From positions 1 through 64,000 of the forward strand of contig DVNW01000016.1 in the NCBI GenBank assembly GCA_018714105.1: a stretch of DNA of 64,000 nt, in the 5' to 3' direction. Shown one piece after another: positions 24,685 to 32,115 of the stretch (positions are counted from its first letter, which is position 1; every line of letters starts with the position of its first letter). The DNA comes from Candidatus Faecicola pullistercoris. Its GTDB lineage: Bacteria; Bacillota; Clostridia; Christensenellales; CAG-917. A program made the position numbers and the translations under genes. The notes below the pieces were generated by a model. That model worked only from the letters and a program-made list of their open reading frames with translations. It was not told where the DNA came from and searched no databases.

Positions 24685-25995
24685 ATGTGGTACGAAATAC
24701 TTTACAGAGTACTCAGTATAATTAATTATTGCATTTTAATAGTTATTGCGGTTCCGCTGCTGTTGCAGATTTTTTACGTGCTGGCATCGTTTATTAAAAA
24801 GAAGACCTGGCCCGAAAGCGAAAAAAAGGCCAGAATCGCTTATCTCATTCCCGCATGTAACGAAGAAGACGTCATTTACGATACGGTAAAAGACATTTTG
24901 GAAAATCAGGATTACCCCGCGGATAAGCTGGACGTTTTCGTAGTAGCAGACAACTGTTCGGACAAAACCGCCGAACTTGCGGCCGAGGCGGGCGCCACGG
25001 TGCTGGTGCATAACGATCCCGATCCCGCGCACCATATGGCCGCATATCCGTTGAGATACGGCATCGACCATATTTTGTCGGTGGAGGACGACCCTTACGA
25101 AATAATCATAAGGGTAGACGCGGACAACCACCTCAACAGGGAGTATTCCTCGTACATGAACGACGCCTATCAGGCCGGCGTGGATCTGGCGCGTCCTTAC
25201 GAGGGCGCAATCAACGCGACTCAGAACTTTTTTACAAAAGCCTGCACGATGTTTTACGTATTCGAATCCCGTTACGGAAGCAGGGTGAGGGAAAGACTTG
25301 GTCTGGCCGCGCACGTCAACGGAAGCGGAGCAATGATGAGCGCGCGTATGCTTAAAGCTACGGGCGGGTACGACTGCGTTACCATTTCCGAGGACGCGGA
25401 ATATTATTTTAACCGTCTGCTGGACGGTTATAAAGGCCATTTCGTGGAAGACGCCGTGGTTATGGAGGATATGCCGTCCTCTCTCAAAGATACCTACAAC
25501 CGCAACAAGCGCATAGGCAGCGGCAGCGTTTCCCTTTTGAAGCCCAAATTTTCAAAGCTGTTTGCCGAGTTTTTCAGGACGGGCGAATTTTCGTATATGG
25601 AAATCTGCCTGACGTACAGCTTTCTGTTCCTTACCGTATTGCTTTCGGTATGGTTGCCGCTTTTTTACGTATATAACTTCCTGTTTCTCGGTTTTGCCGC
25701 CCACGGCGGACTTGAAGTTACGCTGTTCGCGCCCGAGTGGTACGCCATGATCTTGAAAAATACGATTATCATAGGCGCGTCGGTATTGTTGGGGCTGTTT
25801 GTGTTTTTCGGGTATTTGCAGGCCTTTATACTGGTTATGCTGGATTATAAAAAAATCGGCGCAAATAAAAGAAGCGAGCTGATAAGCGCGGTTTTGCTTT
25901 TCCCGTTTTTCCTTATAGTGTATTCGGTAACGATATGTATAGGTACCATGTCAAAACCCTCATGGGGCAGGGCAAAGCGCAACGTAAACAAATAA
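24685..25995 (+). CDS. Family 2 glycosyltransferase, membrane-bound
   Basis: A 436-residue processive-type GT2. There is one N-terminal membrane segment (about 8-35), then the GT-A domain: AYLIPACNEEDVI, VVADNCSDKT, the sugar-nucleotide/metal motif RVDADN (near 145), NGSGAMMS, and SEDAEYYFN with the catalytic Asp. The QxxRW motif of cellulose-synthase-like enzymes is replaced by NRNKRIGSGS. Two or three membrane segments close the protein (about 310-340, 365-390, 405-425). The product is probably an exported polysaccharide or glycolipid. The ATG at 24685 follows CAGGAGA. The ABC ATPase starts 16 bp later, so the exporter may serve the same pathway. Confidence 0.88.
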   Translation: MWYEILYRVLSIINYCILIVIAVPLLLQIFYVLASFIKKKTWPESEKKARIAYLIPACNEEDVIYDTVKDILENQDYPADKLDVFVVADNCSDKTAELAAEAGATVLVHNDPDPAHHMAAYPLRYGIDHILSVEDDPYEIIIRVDADNHLNREYSSYMNDAYQAGVDLARPYEGAINATQNFFTKACTMFYVFESRYGSRVRERLGLAAHVNGSGAMMSARMLKATGGYDCVTISEDAEYYFNRLLDGYKGHFVEDAVVMEDMPSSLKDTYNRNKRIGSGSVSLLKPKFSKLFAEFFRTGEFSYMEICLTYSFLFLTVLLSVWLPLFYVYNFLFLGFAAHGGLEVTLFAPEWYAMILKNTIIIGASVLLGLFVFFGYLQAFILVMLDYKKIGANKRSELISAVLLFPFFLIVYSVTICIGTMSKPSWGRAKRNVNK

Positions 25996-26011
25996 GCGGA
26001 AGGTGATAACC

Positions 26012-26968
26012 GTGGAAAGCAATTACGCACTCGAAATAAAAAACCTCTGCAAGTCCTACGGCAACGTAAAAGCCGTCAGGGATATTTCTTTCAGCGTGGA
26101 AAAGGGCAGTCTGTTTGCCTTTTTAGGCGTGAACGGAGCGGGAAAATCGACTACGATAAACATAATCTGCTCCATACTCGACAAAGACTCGGGTACCGTG
26201 CTGGTGGACGGGAAAGATCTGGATCGGGCCTCTGCCGAAATAAGAAAGGAAACAGGAATAGTTTTTCAGACTTCGGTTCTCGACAAAGAGCTTACCGTAC
26301 TTCAGAATCTGCAAATCAGGACGGCTTTTTACGGCATAGACAAAAAGACCAAAGCGCGGAATATAGAAGATATAATAAAACTGTTGGAGCTGGAGCCCAT
26401 TCTGAAACGTCCCGTCAAAAACCTCAGCGGAGGACAGATGAGAAGAGTGGATATCGCCCGCGCCATGGTTCACAGGCCCAAACTTCTTATTCTCGACGAG
26501 CCTACCACCGGGCTGGACCCCAAAACCAGGCAGACGGTGTGGGCGCTTATAGATAAAATACGCGAGGAAACGGGAATGACCGTTTTCCTTACCACGCACT
26601 ATCTCGAAGAAGCCGAACTCGCTACCGATATCGTTATTATGGATAAGGGAACCATTATCGCCCGAGGCACGCCTAACGAGCTTAAAAACGCCTATTCATA
26701 CGACGCTCTCGTAAGCTATATGCCGGTGAACGAGGACTTTGAAAGCAAACTGGCGGAGGACAACCGTGTTTTTTCCTACGACGCGGAGAAGGGCGCTTAC
26801 CGCATTAAAATAGAAAACACGGCAGCCGCAAAAAAAATAATGGAAAACTGTCCGCAGTATACCGCGGATATAGAAATTTTAAAGGGCAAGATGGACGACG
26901 TTTTCCTTAACGTCACGGGAAGAAACATTGCGGTTGCGGAGGAAGAAAATGGCAAAGACTCAGATTAA
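26012..26968 (+). CDS. ABC transporter ATP-binding protein (ABC-2 type export)
   Basis: A 318-residue ATPase: Walker A GVNGAGKST (near 42), Q-loop GIVFQTSVLDKELTV, signature LSGGQMRRVDIARAM, Walker B LLILDEPTTGLDP, H-loop TTHYLEEAE. The C-terminal extension of about 95 residues is typical of drug/polyketide-export ATPases of the DrrA type. A GTG at 26003 overlaps the GGAAGGTG site, so the GTG at 26012, six bases after it, is the better start. It overlaps its permease gene by 20 bp. Confidence 0.92.
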   Translation: MESNYALEIKNLCKSYGNVKAVRDISFSVEKGSLFAFLGVNGAGKSTTINIICSILDKDSGTVLVDGKDLDRASAEIRKETGIVFQTSVLDKELTVLQNLQIRTAFYGIDKKTKARNIEDIIKLLELEPILKRPVKNLSGGQMRRVDIARAMVHRPKLLILDEPTTGLDPKTRQTVWALIDKIREETGMTVFLTTHYLEEAELATDIVIMDKGTIIARGTPNELKNAYSYDALVSYMPVNEDFESKLAEDNRVFSYDAEKGAYRIKIENTAAAKKIMENCPQYTADIEILKGKMDDVFLNVTGRNIAVAEEENGKDSD

Positions 26969-27962
26969 TTATGCCGAGCAGCTGGGCAGTCTTATAAAAC
27001 GCCATCTGCTTGTGTTTATAAACAACCGAATGCGCGTGTTTTACACTATGATGGTGCCTTTTATCATCTTTGTGGTATACATTCTCTTTCTGCGCGATTT
27101 GGAACTGATGACGGTTGGCCCCGTACTTACCGAATACGGCCTTTCGGCTGACGACGCAAAGCTGATGTCTTACGTGCATACGCTTATCGACTCCTGGATG
27201 CTCAGCGGCATTATAGCTATGTCTACGATTACGGTTTCATTGCAGATAAACAACATCACGGTAAGCGATAAGGAAAACGGCATCAACCGCGATTTCGCGT
27301 CGTCGCCCGTTTCTTCGACCATGCTGATATTAAGCTATTTTCTGTCGAATTTCGTAATAACTTTCGCGGTTTGCTTCATATTTCTGCTGGCGTGCTTTAT
27401 CTTCCTTGCCTGCATGGGCGAGCTGATAATTACTTTTACTTCGCTTATGGCGGTATGCGGCGTGCTTATTTTTATCACCGTCAATTCCGTATTGTTTACG
27501 GTTTTCATATGTTCGTTTATATCCAGAGACTCGACCATGGCGAGCATAATCACCATATTCTCGACGGCGATAGGCTTTCTGATAGGCGCGTACATGCCCT
27601 TGTTCATGATGCCCAAGGCAGTTCAGTATTTATGCGGATTCGTGCCGGGCACATACTGTTGCGCATTGTTCAGATTTGCCTTCATGTCGGACGGAATAGC
27701 CGAAATGACGGAATATCTGTCGGGCGTGATTCCCGAAGGCGCGTCGGGCATAATGGCCGAGCTTACGGGCAATTTCGGGTATAACCTCAACTTTTTCGGG
27801 ATTGTGGTAACTCCGCCTTATCAGGCTTTGGTAATAGCGGTATTCACTTTAATCTTTATAGTGCTTAACGTCGTGTTCGGCAAAAAGCTGACGGCGGTTA
27901 TAGGCGGTATGACCAAAAAAATATTCGCAAAAAAGAAAAATAAGGGCTCTCGCGCCGAATAA
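26949..27962 (+). CDS. ABC-2 type permease
   Basis: A 338-residue membrane protein with six hydrophobic segments in the ABC-2 layout: one near residue 30, a large extracytoplasmic loop, then a cluster of five. It shows the DrrB/NodJ-like stretch GINRDFASSPVSSTMLILSY. It pairs with the ATPase 26012-26968 to form an exporter of unknown substrate. The ATG at 26949 has GGAGGAAG upstream. A strong terminator closes the operon. Confidence 0.9.
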   Translation: MAKTQINYAEQLGSLIKRHLLVFINNRMRVFYTMMVPFIIFVVYILFLRDLELMTVGPVLTEYGLSADDAKLMSYVHTLIDSWMLSGIIAMSTITVSLQINNITVSDKENGINRDFASSPVSSTMLILSYFLSNFVITFAVCFIFLLACFIFLACMGELIITFTSLMAVCGVLIFITVNSVLFTVFICSFISRDSTMASIITIFSTAIGFLIGAYMPLFMMPKAVQYLCGFVPGTYCCALFRFAFMSDGIAEMTEYLSGVIPEGASGIMAELTGNFGYNLNFFGIVVTPPYQALVIAVFTLIFIVLNVVFGKKLTAVIGGMTKKIFAKKKNKGSRAE

Positions 27963-27986
27963 AACTGCGGGTTGCTAACGGCAAAC

Positions 27987-28012
27987 AAAAAAAGGGCAGA
28001 CGCCCTTTTTTT
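27987..28012 (+). terminator. Bidirectional terminator between ABC permease and CNNM gene
   Basis: AAAAAAAGGGC pairs with GCCCTTTTTTT around AGAC, between converging genes. Confidence 0.93.
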
Positions 28013-28022
28013 AACTGCGTTT

Positions 28023-29027
28023 TCAAGCCTTTGCGAAAACTTCCTTGTCGTACTTGTCGTCTATGTCGCCCAACAGTTCTTCGAGTATGTCTTCCATGGT
28101 AATTATGCCTTTCAGGACGTCGCCTTCCTTGACAAGCGCCATGTGCTGCTTGCTTTTCTGAAAGGATTTGAAAAGATGGGAGATTTTACAGTCGGGAGAG
28201 GTTACGAAAGGCTGTTTGAGTATATCGGCTATGTTGCCGCCTCCGTCTATCATAAGTTCGTAAAAATCGGCGCGGTACATAATTCCCTTAACGTCGTTTC
28301 TGCCGTTTCCGTAAACGGGTATGCGCGAGAAGTTGGAAGATTTGTAAACCTCTTTGATGGCTTCGTGCGGCGAGGATATGTCTATCATGGTGACCGAATC
28401 CAGGGGAGTCATTACGGCCGAGACAAGCAGTTCGTCGTAAGTTATCGCGCTTTGTATGATGTCGTGTTCGATGTCGTTGAGCACGCCTTCGTTTTTAATG
28501 TCGGTAACTATTATTTTGAATTCCTCTTCGGTTATGTTGGGTTGCTTTTTGTCGAGCCTGAAAATCTTGTTAAGCAGCTTTTTCCACAAGTCGAAAAGGA
28601 AATTGAGCGGAGCGAACAGTATCATAAAAAAGTACAGGGGACGCGCCGCGAACGATGCAAATTCCTCGGGCCGTTCTTTCGCCAGGCTTTTAGGCGATAT
28701 TTCGCCGAATATCAATACCAGCACCGTCATAACCACTGTAGAAAGAGTTATGCCGAGATCGTCAAAGTAAAACGTAAACACCAAAGTCGCAAGCGACGCC
28801 GCCGCGATGTTCACGATATTGTTGCCTATCAACAGGGTAGAAAGAAGCCTGTTATAGTCCTTGCTGAGTTTAAGAGCCAGGGCGGCGGACTTTTTCTTTT
28901 CCGCCAGTTTTTTCATTCGGGCCTGAGAAAATCCCGTAAACGATGTTTCGGTTGCGGAAAAATATGCCGAAAACAACAACAGCAGTGCCAGCAGGCCTAT
29001 AAGGCCTATCGCAGAGCCTTGAGTCAT
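28023..29027 (-). CDS. CNNM/CorB-type membrane protein with CBS pair
   Basis: A 334-residue protein. A DUF21 (CNNM) membrane domain covers about 1-180, with SAYFSATETSFTGFS, NRLLSTLLIGNNIVNI and FGEISPKSLAKERPE. A pair of CBS domains covers about 195-320 (VMTPLDSVTMID, FSRIPVYGNGRNDVKGIM, GIITMEDILEELLGDI). CNNM/CorB proteins move magnesium or Na+/Mg2+, with nucleotide binding at the CBS pair. The usual C-terminal CorC_HlyC domain (~80-90 residues) is absent: it ends right after the CBS pair. The start overlaps the stop of a 40-residue leader ORF (ATGA) and uses a CCGGAGG site lying inside it. The leader and attenuator suggest Mg-dependent control (inference). Confidence 0.9.
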   Translation of the reverse strand: MTQGSAIGLIGLLALLLLFSAYFSATETSFTGFSQARMKKLAEKKKSAALALKLSKDYNRLLSTLLIGNNIVNIAAASLATLVFTFYFDDLGITLSTVVMTVLVLIFGEISPKSLAKERPEEFASFAARPLYFFMILFAPLNFLFDLWKKLLNKIFRLDKKQPNITEEEFKIIVTDIKNEGVLNDIEHDIIQSAITYDELLVSAVMTPLDSVTMIDISSPHEAIKEVYKSSNFSRIPVYGNGRNDVKGIMYRADFYELMIDGGGNIADILKQPFVTSPDCKISHLFKSFQKSKQHMALVKEGDVLKGIITMEDILEELLGDIDDKYDKEVFAKA

Positions 29028-29146
29028 ATTGTACCTCCGGTTAATTTAATAAAATAAAAGCACAAGCCCATAGGATTTGTTACCGGCTTATGCTTGTTAT
29101 GCGTTTTTAAAATACTTTGGGCGGCAGGTTGGCCGTCGTCGTCCAT
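29024..29146 (-). CDS. Leader peptide ORF upstream of the CNNM gene
   Basis: A 40-codon ORF with its own AAGGAG site, starting about 23 nt after the predicted transcription start. It begins MDDDGQPAAQSILK, so three Asp and an early Pro follow the initiator, and it ends in TGA overlapping the CNNM ATG (ATGA). Acidic and proline-rich nascent N-termini are known to destabilise ribosomes when Mg2+ is low; this is the principle behind mgtL. The coding region runs through the hairpin 29058-29095, so a ribosome that stays on would disrupt it. I infer a regulatory leader, not a stable protein. Confidence 0.6.
   Translation of the reverse strand: MDDDGQPAAQSILKTHNKHKPVTNPMGLCFYFIKLTGGTI
29058..29095 (-). 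terminator. Attenuator hairpin inside the CNNM leader
   Basis: On the minus strand AAGCATAAGCC (29095-29085) pairs over 11 bp with GGGCTTGTGCTT (29069-29058), including one G-U pair. A TTTTATTTTATT tail follows. It lies between the CNNM promoter and CNNM start, so it must be read through. Confidence 0.72.
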
Positions 29147-29166
29147 TAAAACGTACTCCTTATAAT

Positions 29167-29204
29167 ACTGTTAACAGTGTATCACATTTTTATACGCTTG
29201 TCAA
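29167..29204 (-). promoter_or_regulatory. CNNM promoter with overlapping palindrome
   Basis: On the minus strand TTGACA (29204-29199), 17 bp spacer, TACACT (29181-29176). A perfect 12 bp palindrome, ACTGTTAACAGT (29167-29178), overlaps the -10 box and predicted start and may be an operator. The -35 overlaps the stop codon of the collagen-like pseudogene. Confidence 0.7.
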
Positions 29205-29746
29205 ACGTCGCCAAGATAACCTATTCTGAAATAAGGCTCGGAAATTTTCGCTCCACGGTTTTTGGAGTTAAGCCGGATTATTGTTCCGGGAGTCTTGTTG
29301 TGAAAAACAAAGGTTTTGGTTGCGTAAACGTCGTCCGACGAAGCCATGTTCCACTGAGAGCATGCCATAGCGTTTCCGTTTGCCGAAGCGTAAAGCCCGT
29401 GATTCTAAGGCGAATTGGTTTTGCAGTCGTCCGTTGAGCAGGGGTTGACCGTTGCCTGATAGTCTATCTGATATACGCCTTTGTTATTGAGTACGAACTC
29501 ATCGGGTTTTGATGCATTTCGGGAAGCCGAACCGTGGGCGAGTAAATTGTCGTAAAAGGAAAGGGCTCCGCTTTGGGCGGAAGGTTGAGCGCTGAAATTC
29601 GTTGCCAGCGTTTCGCTTGCCTGCGTACTGCCCGTGGCTCCCGTAGCTCCCGTGCTGCCTGCGGGCCCAGCAGGGCCGGGCAGCTATACGTATTTGATTC
29701 TGGGATTGCGACGCTCAGGTCGATTGTTATAACAGCATATGTTCAT
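29201..29746 (-). pseudogene. Collagen-like exosporium-type protein, interrupted by two in-frame TAG codons
   Basis: A 181-codon frame with an AAGGAG site, open from ATG 29746 to TGA 29201 except for TAG at codon 21 (29686-29684) and codon 114 (29407-29405). The N-terminus (MNICCYNNRPERRNPRIKYV) resembles the basic start of exosporium proteins. After the first TAG come collagen-type triplets LPGPAGPAGSTGATGATG, then a beta-rich C-terminal domain (FYDNLLAHGS, VYQIDYQATV, then GNAMACSQWN and TKTFVFHNKTPGTI). The same frame continues through both stops, and each is one C-to-T step from CAG (Gln). Either a freshly decayed gene or a read-through gene; decay is simpler, since TAG ends normal genes here (for example at 1780). 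Confidence 0.8.
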
Positions 29747-29793
29747 ATCTGACTCCTTATACCTTAAATTTCTGATATATTATATTAAAAATT

Positions 29794-29810
29794 CCGTTAA
29801 AGTGTAACGG
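29794..29810. promoter_or_regulatory. Inverted repeat between divergent genes
   Basis: CCGTTA (29794-29799) and TAACGG (29805-29810) flank AAGTG. It lies between the collagen-like gene and the GT2-TPR gene and could serve both. No regulator is assigned. Confidence 0.35.
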
Positions 29811-29848
29811 ACGTGTTTTCCGCCGTATAAAATAAATCGGAGGTGCTT

Positions 29849-30931
29849 ATGAAAACCATAAGCGTTTGCATGATTGTAAAAGACGAGGAACATTGCATTG
29901 AAAGGATACTCCGACAGGCAAAAAAGTTTGCCGACGAGATAATAATCGTCGATACTTACAGTGAGGATAAAACGCCTGAAATAGCACTTAAATATACAAA
30001 TAGAGTATATAAAACCGAGTTTCAGGATTTTTCTCAGGCAAGAAACTACTCGCTGTCATTGGCCGAAAGCGATTACGTAATGTGGCTTGACGCCGACGAC
30101 GTGCTGCCTGACGAAAGCGTGGAAAAACTTATCGCGCTTAAAAACAGTCTCGGCGCGCAGGACATGATAATGCTGCCTTACGAAACGGCGTTCGACGAAG
30201 ACGGCAATCCTACTTTCAGATATTTCAGGGAAAGGATTTTCCGCAATCGCGCGGGATATGTATTCGAAGGCGCCGTTCACGAGGCGGTTGCGCCAAGGGG
30301 CGAGATAGAATATCTGGATATTCCTATAAGGCATCAGAAAGAAGCGGTTAGAAATCCCTTCCGCAATCTGGGTATTTATCAGAAACTTATTGCGGACGGT
30401 GCGGAACTTTGTCCGAGAGAGAAATTTTATTACGCATGCGAACTTTATTATAACCGTATGTACGACGAGGCTCTTGCCGTCTTCAACGTCTTTCTCAAAG
30501 GCGGCGGAATGACCGCAAACGTCGTTCAGGCGCTGTTGAATTCTTCGGATATTTATATAATGAAGGGTATGTTCGAAGAAGGATTTGCCGCGGCGGCAAA
30601 AGCGCTTTATTACGTTATGCCCACGCCCGCAGTATGTTGTCAGCTCGGGTATTGCCTTCAGAAAGCGGGCAAGTACGGTCTGAGCACTTATTATTACGGA
30701 ATGGCGCTTACGGTTAAGGAAACAGACCCTCTGGCATTTCGCAACACGGATTTCGACGCTTACGTGCCCTATATAGAAATGGGCCTTAACAGCTATTACG
30801 ACGGCGACGTAGACAAGGCGATAGAGTATACCCTCAAAGCAAAAGAGATAAGGCCGAATTCGGCCCTTGCCGAGTCCAATCTCGCGTACTATTTCGAGGA
30901 AAAAGCCAAAACGGAAAAAATTGAAGGTTAA
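29849..30931 (+). CDS. GT2 glycosyltransferase with TPR-like C-terminus
   Basis: A 361-residue soluble protein. The N-terminal GT-A domain (1-190) has SVCMIVKDEEHCIER, IIIVDTYSEDKTPEI, FSQARNYSL and the DxD motif MWLDADD (near 83). The rest (200-361) is helical with TPR-like repeats, ending ...DKAIEYTLKAKEIRPNSALAESNLAYYFE. GT2-TPR enzymes of this kind modify proteins and often sit beside collagen-like spore-surface genes in Bacillota. Here it diverges from the broken collagen-like gene, so that protein was probably its acceptor. The ATG at 29849 follows CGGAGG; a GTG two codons earlier lies in that site. Confidence 0.88.
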   Translation: MKTISVCMIVKDEEHCIERILRQAKKFADEIIIVDTYSEDKTPEIALKYTNRVYKTEFQDFSQARNYSLSLAESDYVMWLDADDVLPDESVEKLIALKNSLGAQDMIMLPYETAFDEDGNPTFRYFRERIFRNRAGYVFEGAVHEAVAPRGEIEYLDIPIRHQKEAVRNPFRNLGIYQKLIADGAELCPREKFYYACELYYNRMYDEALAVFNVFLKGGGMTANVVQALLNSSDIYIMKGMFEEGFAAAAKALYYVMPTPAVCCQLGYCLQKAGKYGLSTYYYGMALTVKETDPLAFRNTDFDAYVPYIEMGLNSYYDGDVDKAIEYTLKAKEIRPNSALAESNLAYYFEEKAKTEKIEG

Positions 30932-31056
30932 TCCGCAAAGGCCCGTCGGCAGGTCTTACCGCGATAAAAACTCTGTTTGCCTTCGCGCAGTACGCCGCGG
31001 GTGCGCCAAAGCGGTTAAATTACAATATAAATTAATATTAAATTGTATTTATATAA

Positions 31057-31086
31057 TTGACACGATCCCTTTGTACTGTTTAAAAT
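31057..31086 (+). promoter_or_regulatory. Promoter of the seven-gene glycoside operon
   Basis: TTGACA (31057-31062), 18 bp spacer, TAAAAT (31081-31086). No further promoter is evident through to 38807. Confidence 0.72.
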
Positions 31087-31116
31087 AAAATAAGTACATT
31101 GCAGGAGCGGGGGAAA

Positions 31117-32115
31117 ATGCAGGGCTTGTTTATCGCGCTTGTCTGTGTTTTGATTGTCGCGGTTATTCTGATTCCGGTATATTTGACTTACGTTGTTTTG
31201 TGTTTCATCGCGCGAAGGAAACCCGTTAAACTGTTTGAAAAACTTGCGGGAGGCGTTCACGGGGCGATAGCCGAAAAGGTGGACGACCCCGATAAGTACG
31301 TACTGACCGACCGCGAAGTAAAGGATAAAGCGGCCGCGCTTAAAGCCAAAGGGCCGGAACGTATGGAAATGACGGGTAAAGGCGGGCTTACTCTGGTCGC
31401 TTATATGTACAGGGCCGACGTGAAAACGGATAAACTCGCTTTATTGTGTCACGGGTGCAGAAGCAACGGTCTTGAAGAATTTGCTTTTATTTCGGATTAT
31501 TATCACGCAAGAAATTACGATATTCTGATGGTGGATCACCGCGCATGCGGGGAAAGTCAGGGGAAATACATGACTTTCGGCCTTATTGAAAGCGAGGATT
31601 CTCTTATGTGGCTTCAAAGGGCTCTGAAAGAGAATTCTTATAAAAAAGCGGTTATTCACGGCGTTTCCATGGGCGCGGCCACCGTGCTTATGATGTCGGG
31701 CAAGCCTTTGCCGCCTCAGACGCAGTGCATTATCGCCGAAAGCAGTTATACGTCGGCATGGGATCAATACCGCTATATCTTAAAAGACGTCATGCATTTG
31801 CCGGTATTTCCCTTGCTTCACGCGCTTAACGCCATGTCTAAAGCGGTGGCTTTCGATTTTAAAAAAGCAAACCCTCTCGAAGCGGTACGGAAGGCGCAAG
31901 TTCCCGTACTGTTCTTCCACGGCGGCGCGGACACCTTCGTACCGGAATTTATGAGCCGGGAGCTGTACGAAGCCTGTTCGGCCGATATCAAGGAATACCA
32001 CGAAATAAACGACAGCATACACGCGAGGTGCTACGTCACCGATACCGCGGAATGTGAACGTATTATGGATAAATTTATTGAAAGGGCGGAAATTGCCGGT
32101 TATGGAAGCTGTTAA
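31117..32115 (+). CDS. Alpha/beta hydrolase with N-terminal membrane anchor
   Basis: A 332-residue protein. One membrane segment (about 3-30) is followed by an alpha/beta hydrolase fold: oxyanion region LLCHGCRSNG, DHRACGESQGKYMTFG, nucleophile elbow HGVSMGAA (GxSxG), catalytic Asp in FFHGGADTFVP and His in NDSIHARC. Esterase, deacetylase or peptidase activity is possible. It opens an operon with a GPH symporter, GH4 hydrolase and sugar kinase, which favours removal of an ester group from a glycoside (inference). The ATG at 31117 follows GGAGCGGGGG; an in-frame TTG at 31099 is upstream of that site. Confidence 0.85.
   Translation: MQGLFIALVCVLIVAVILIPVYLTYVVLCFIARRKPVKLFEKLAGGVHGAIAEKVDDPDKYVLTDREVKDKAAALKAKGPERMEMTGKGGLTLVAYMYRADVKTDKLALLCHGCRSNGLEEFAFISDYYHARNYDILMVDHRACGESQGKYMTFGLIESEDSLMWLQRALKENSYKKAVIHGVSMGAATVLMMSGKPLPPQTQCIIAESSYTSAWDQYRYILKDVMHLPVFPLLHALNAMSKAVAFDFKKANPLEAVRKAQVPVLFFHGGADTFVPEFMSRELYEACSADIKEYHEINDSIHARCYVTDTAECERIMDKFIERAEIAGYGSC

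Noticed and set aside
29058..29204. M-box (Mg riboswitch) before the CNNM gene
   Set aside because: The leader is only about 140 nt, is mostly coding, and lacks the conserved multi-helix core; a leader-peptide mechanism fits better.
29201..29746. Pyrrolysine or recoded TAG in the collagen-like gene
   Set aside because: No pyl genes are in the window, TAG ends ordinary genes here (for example the lipoprotein at 1780-1782), and C-to-T decay explains both codons; kept only as a question in the findings.
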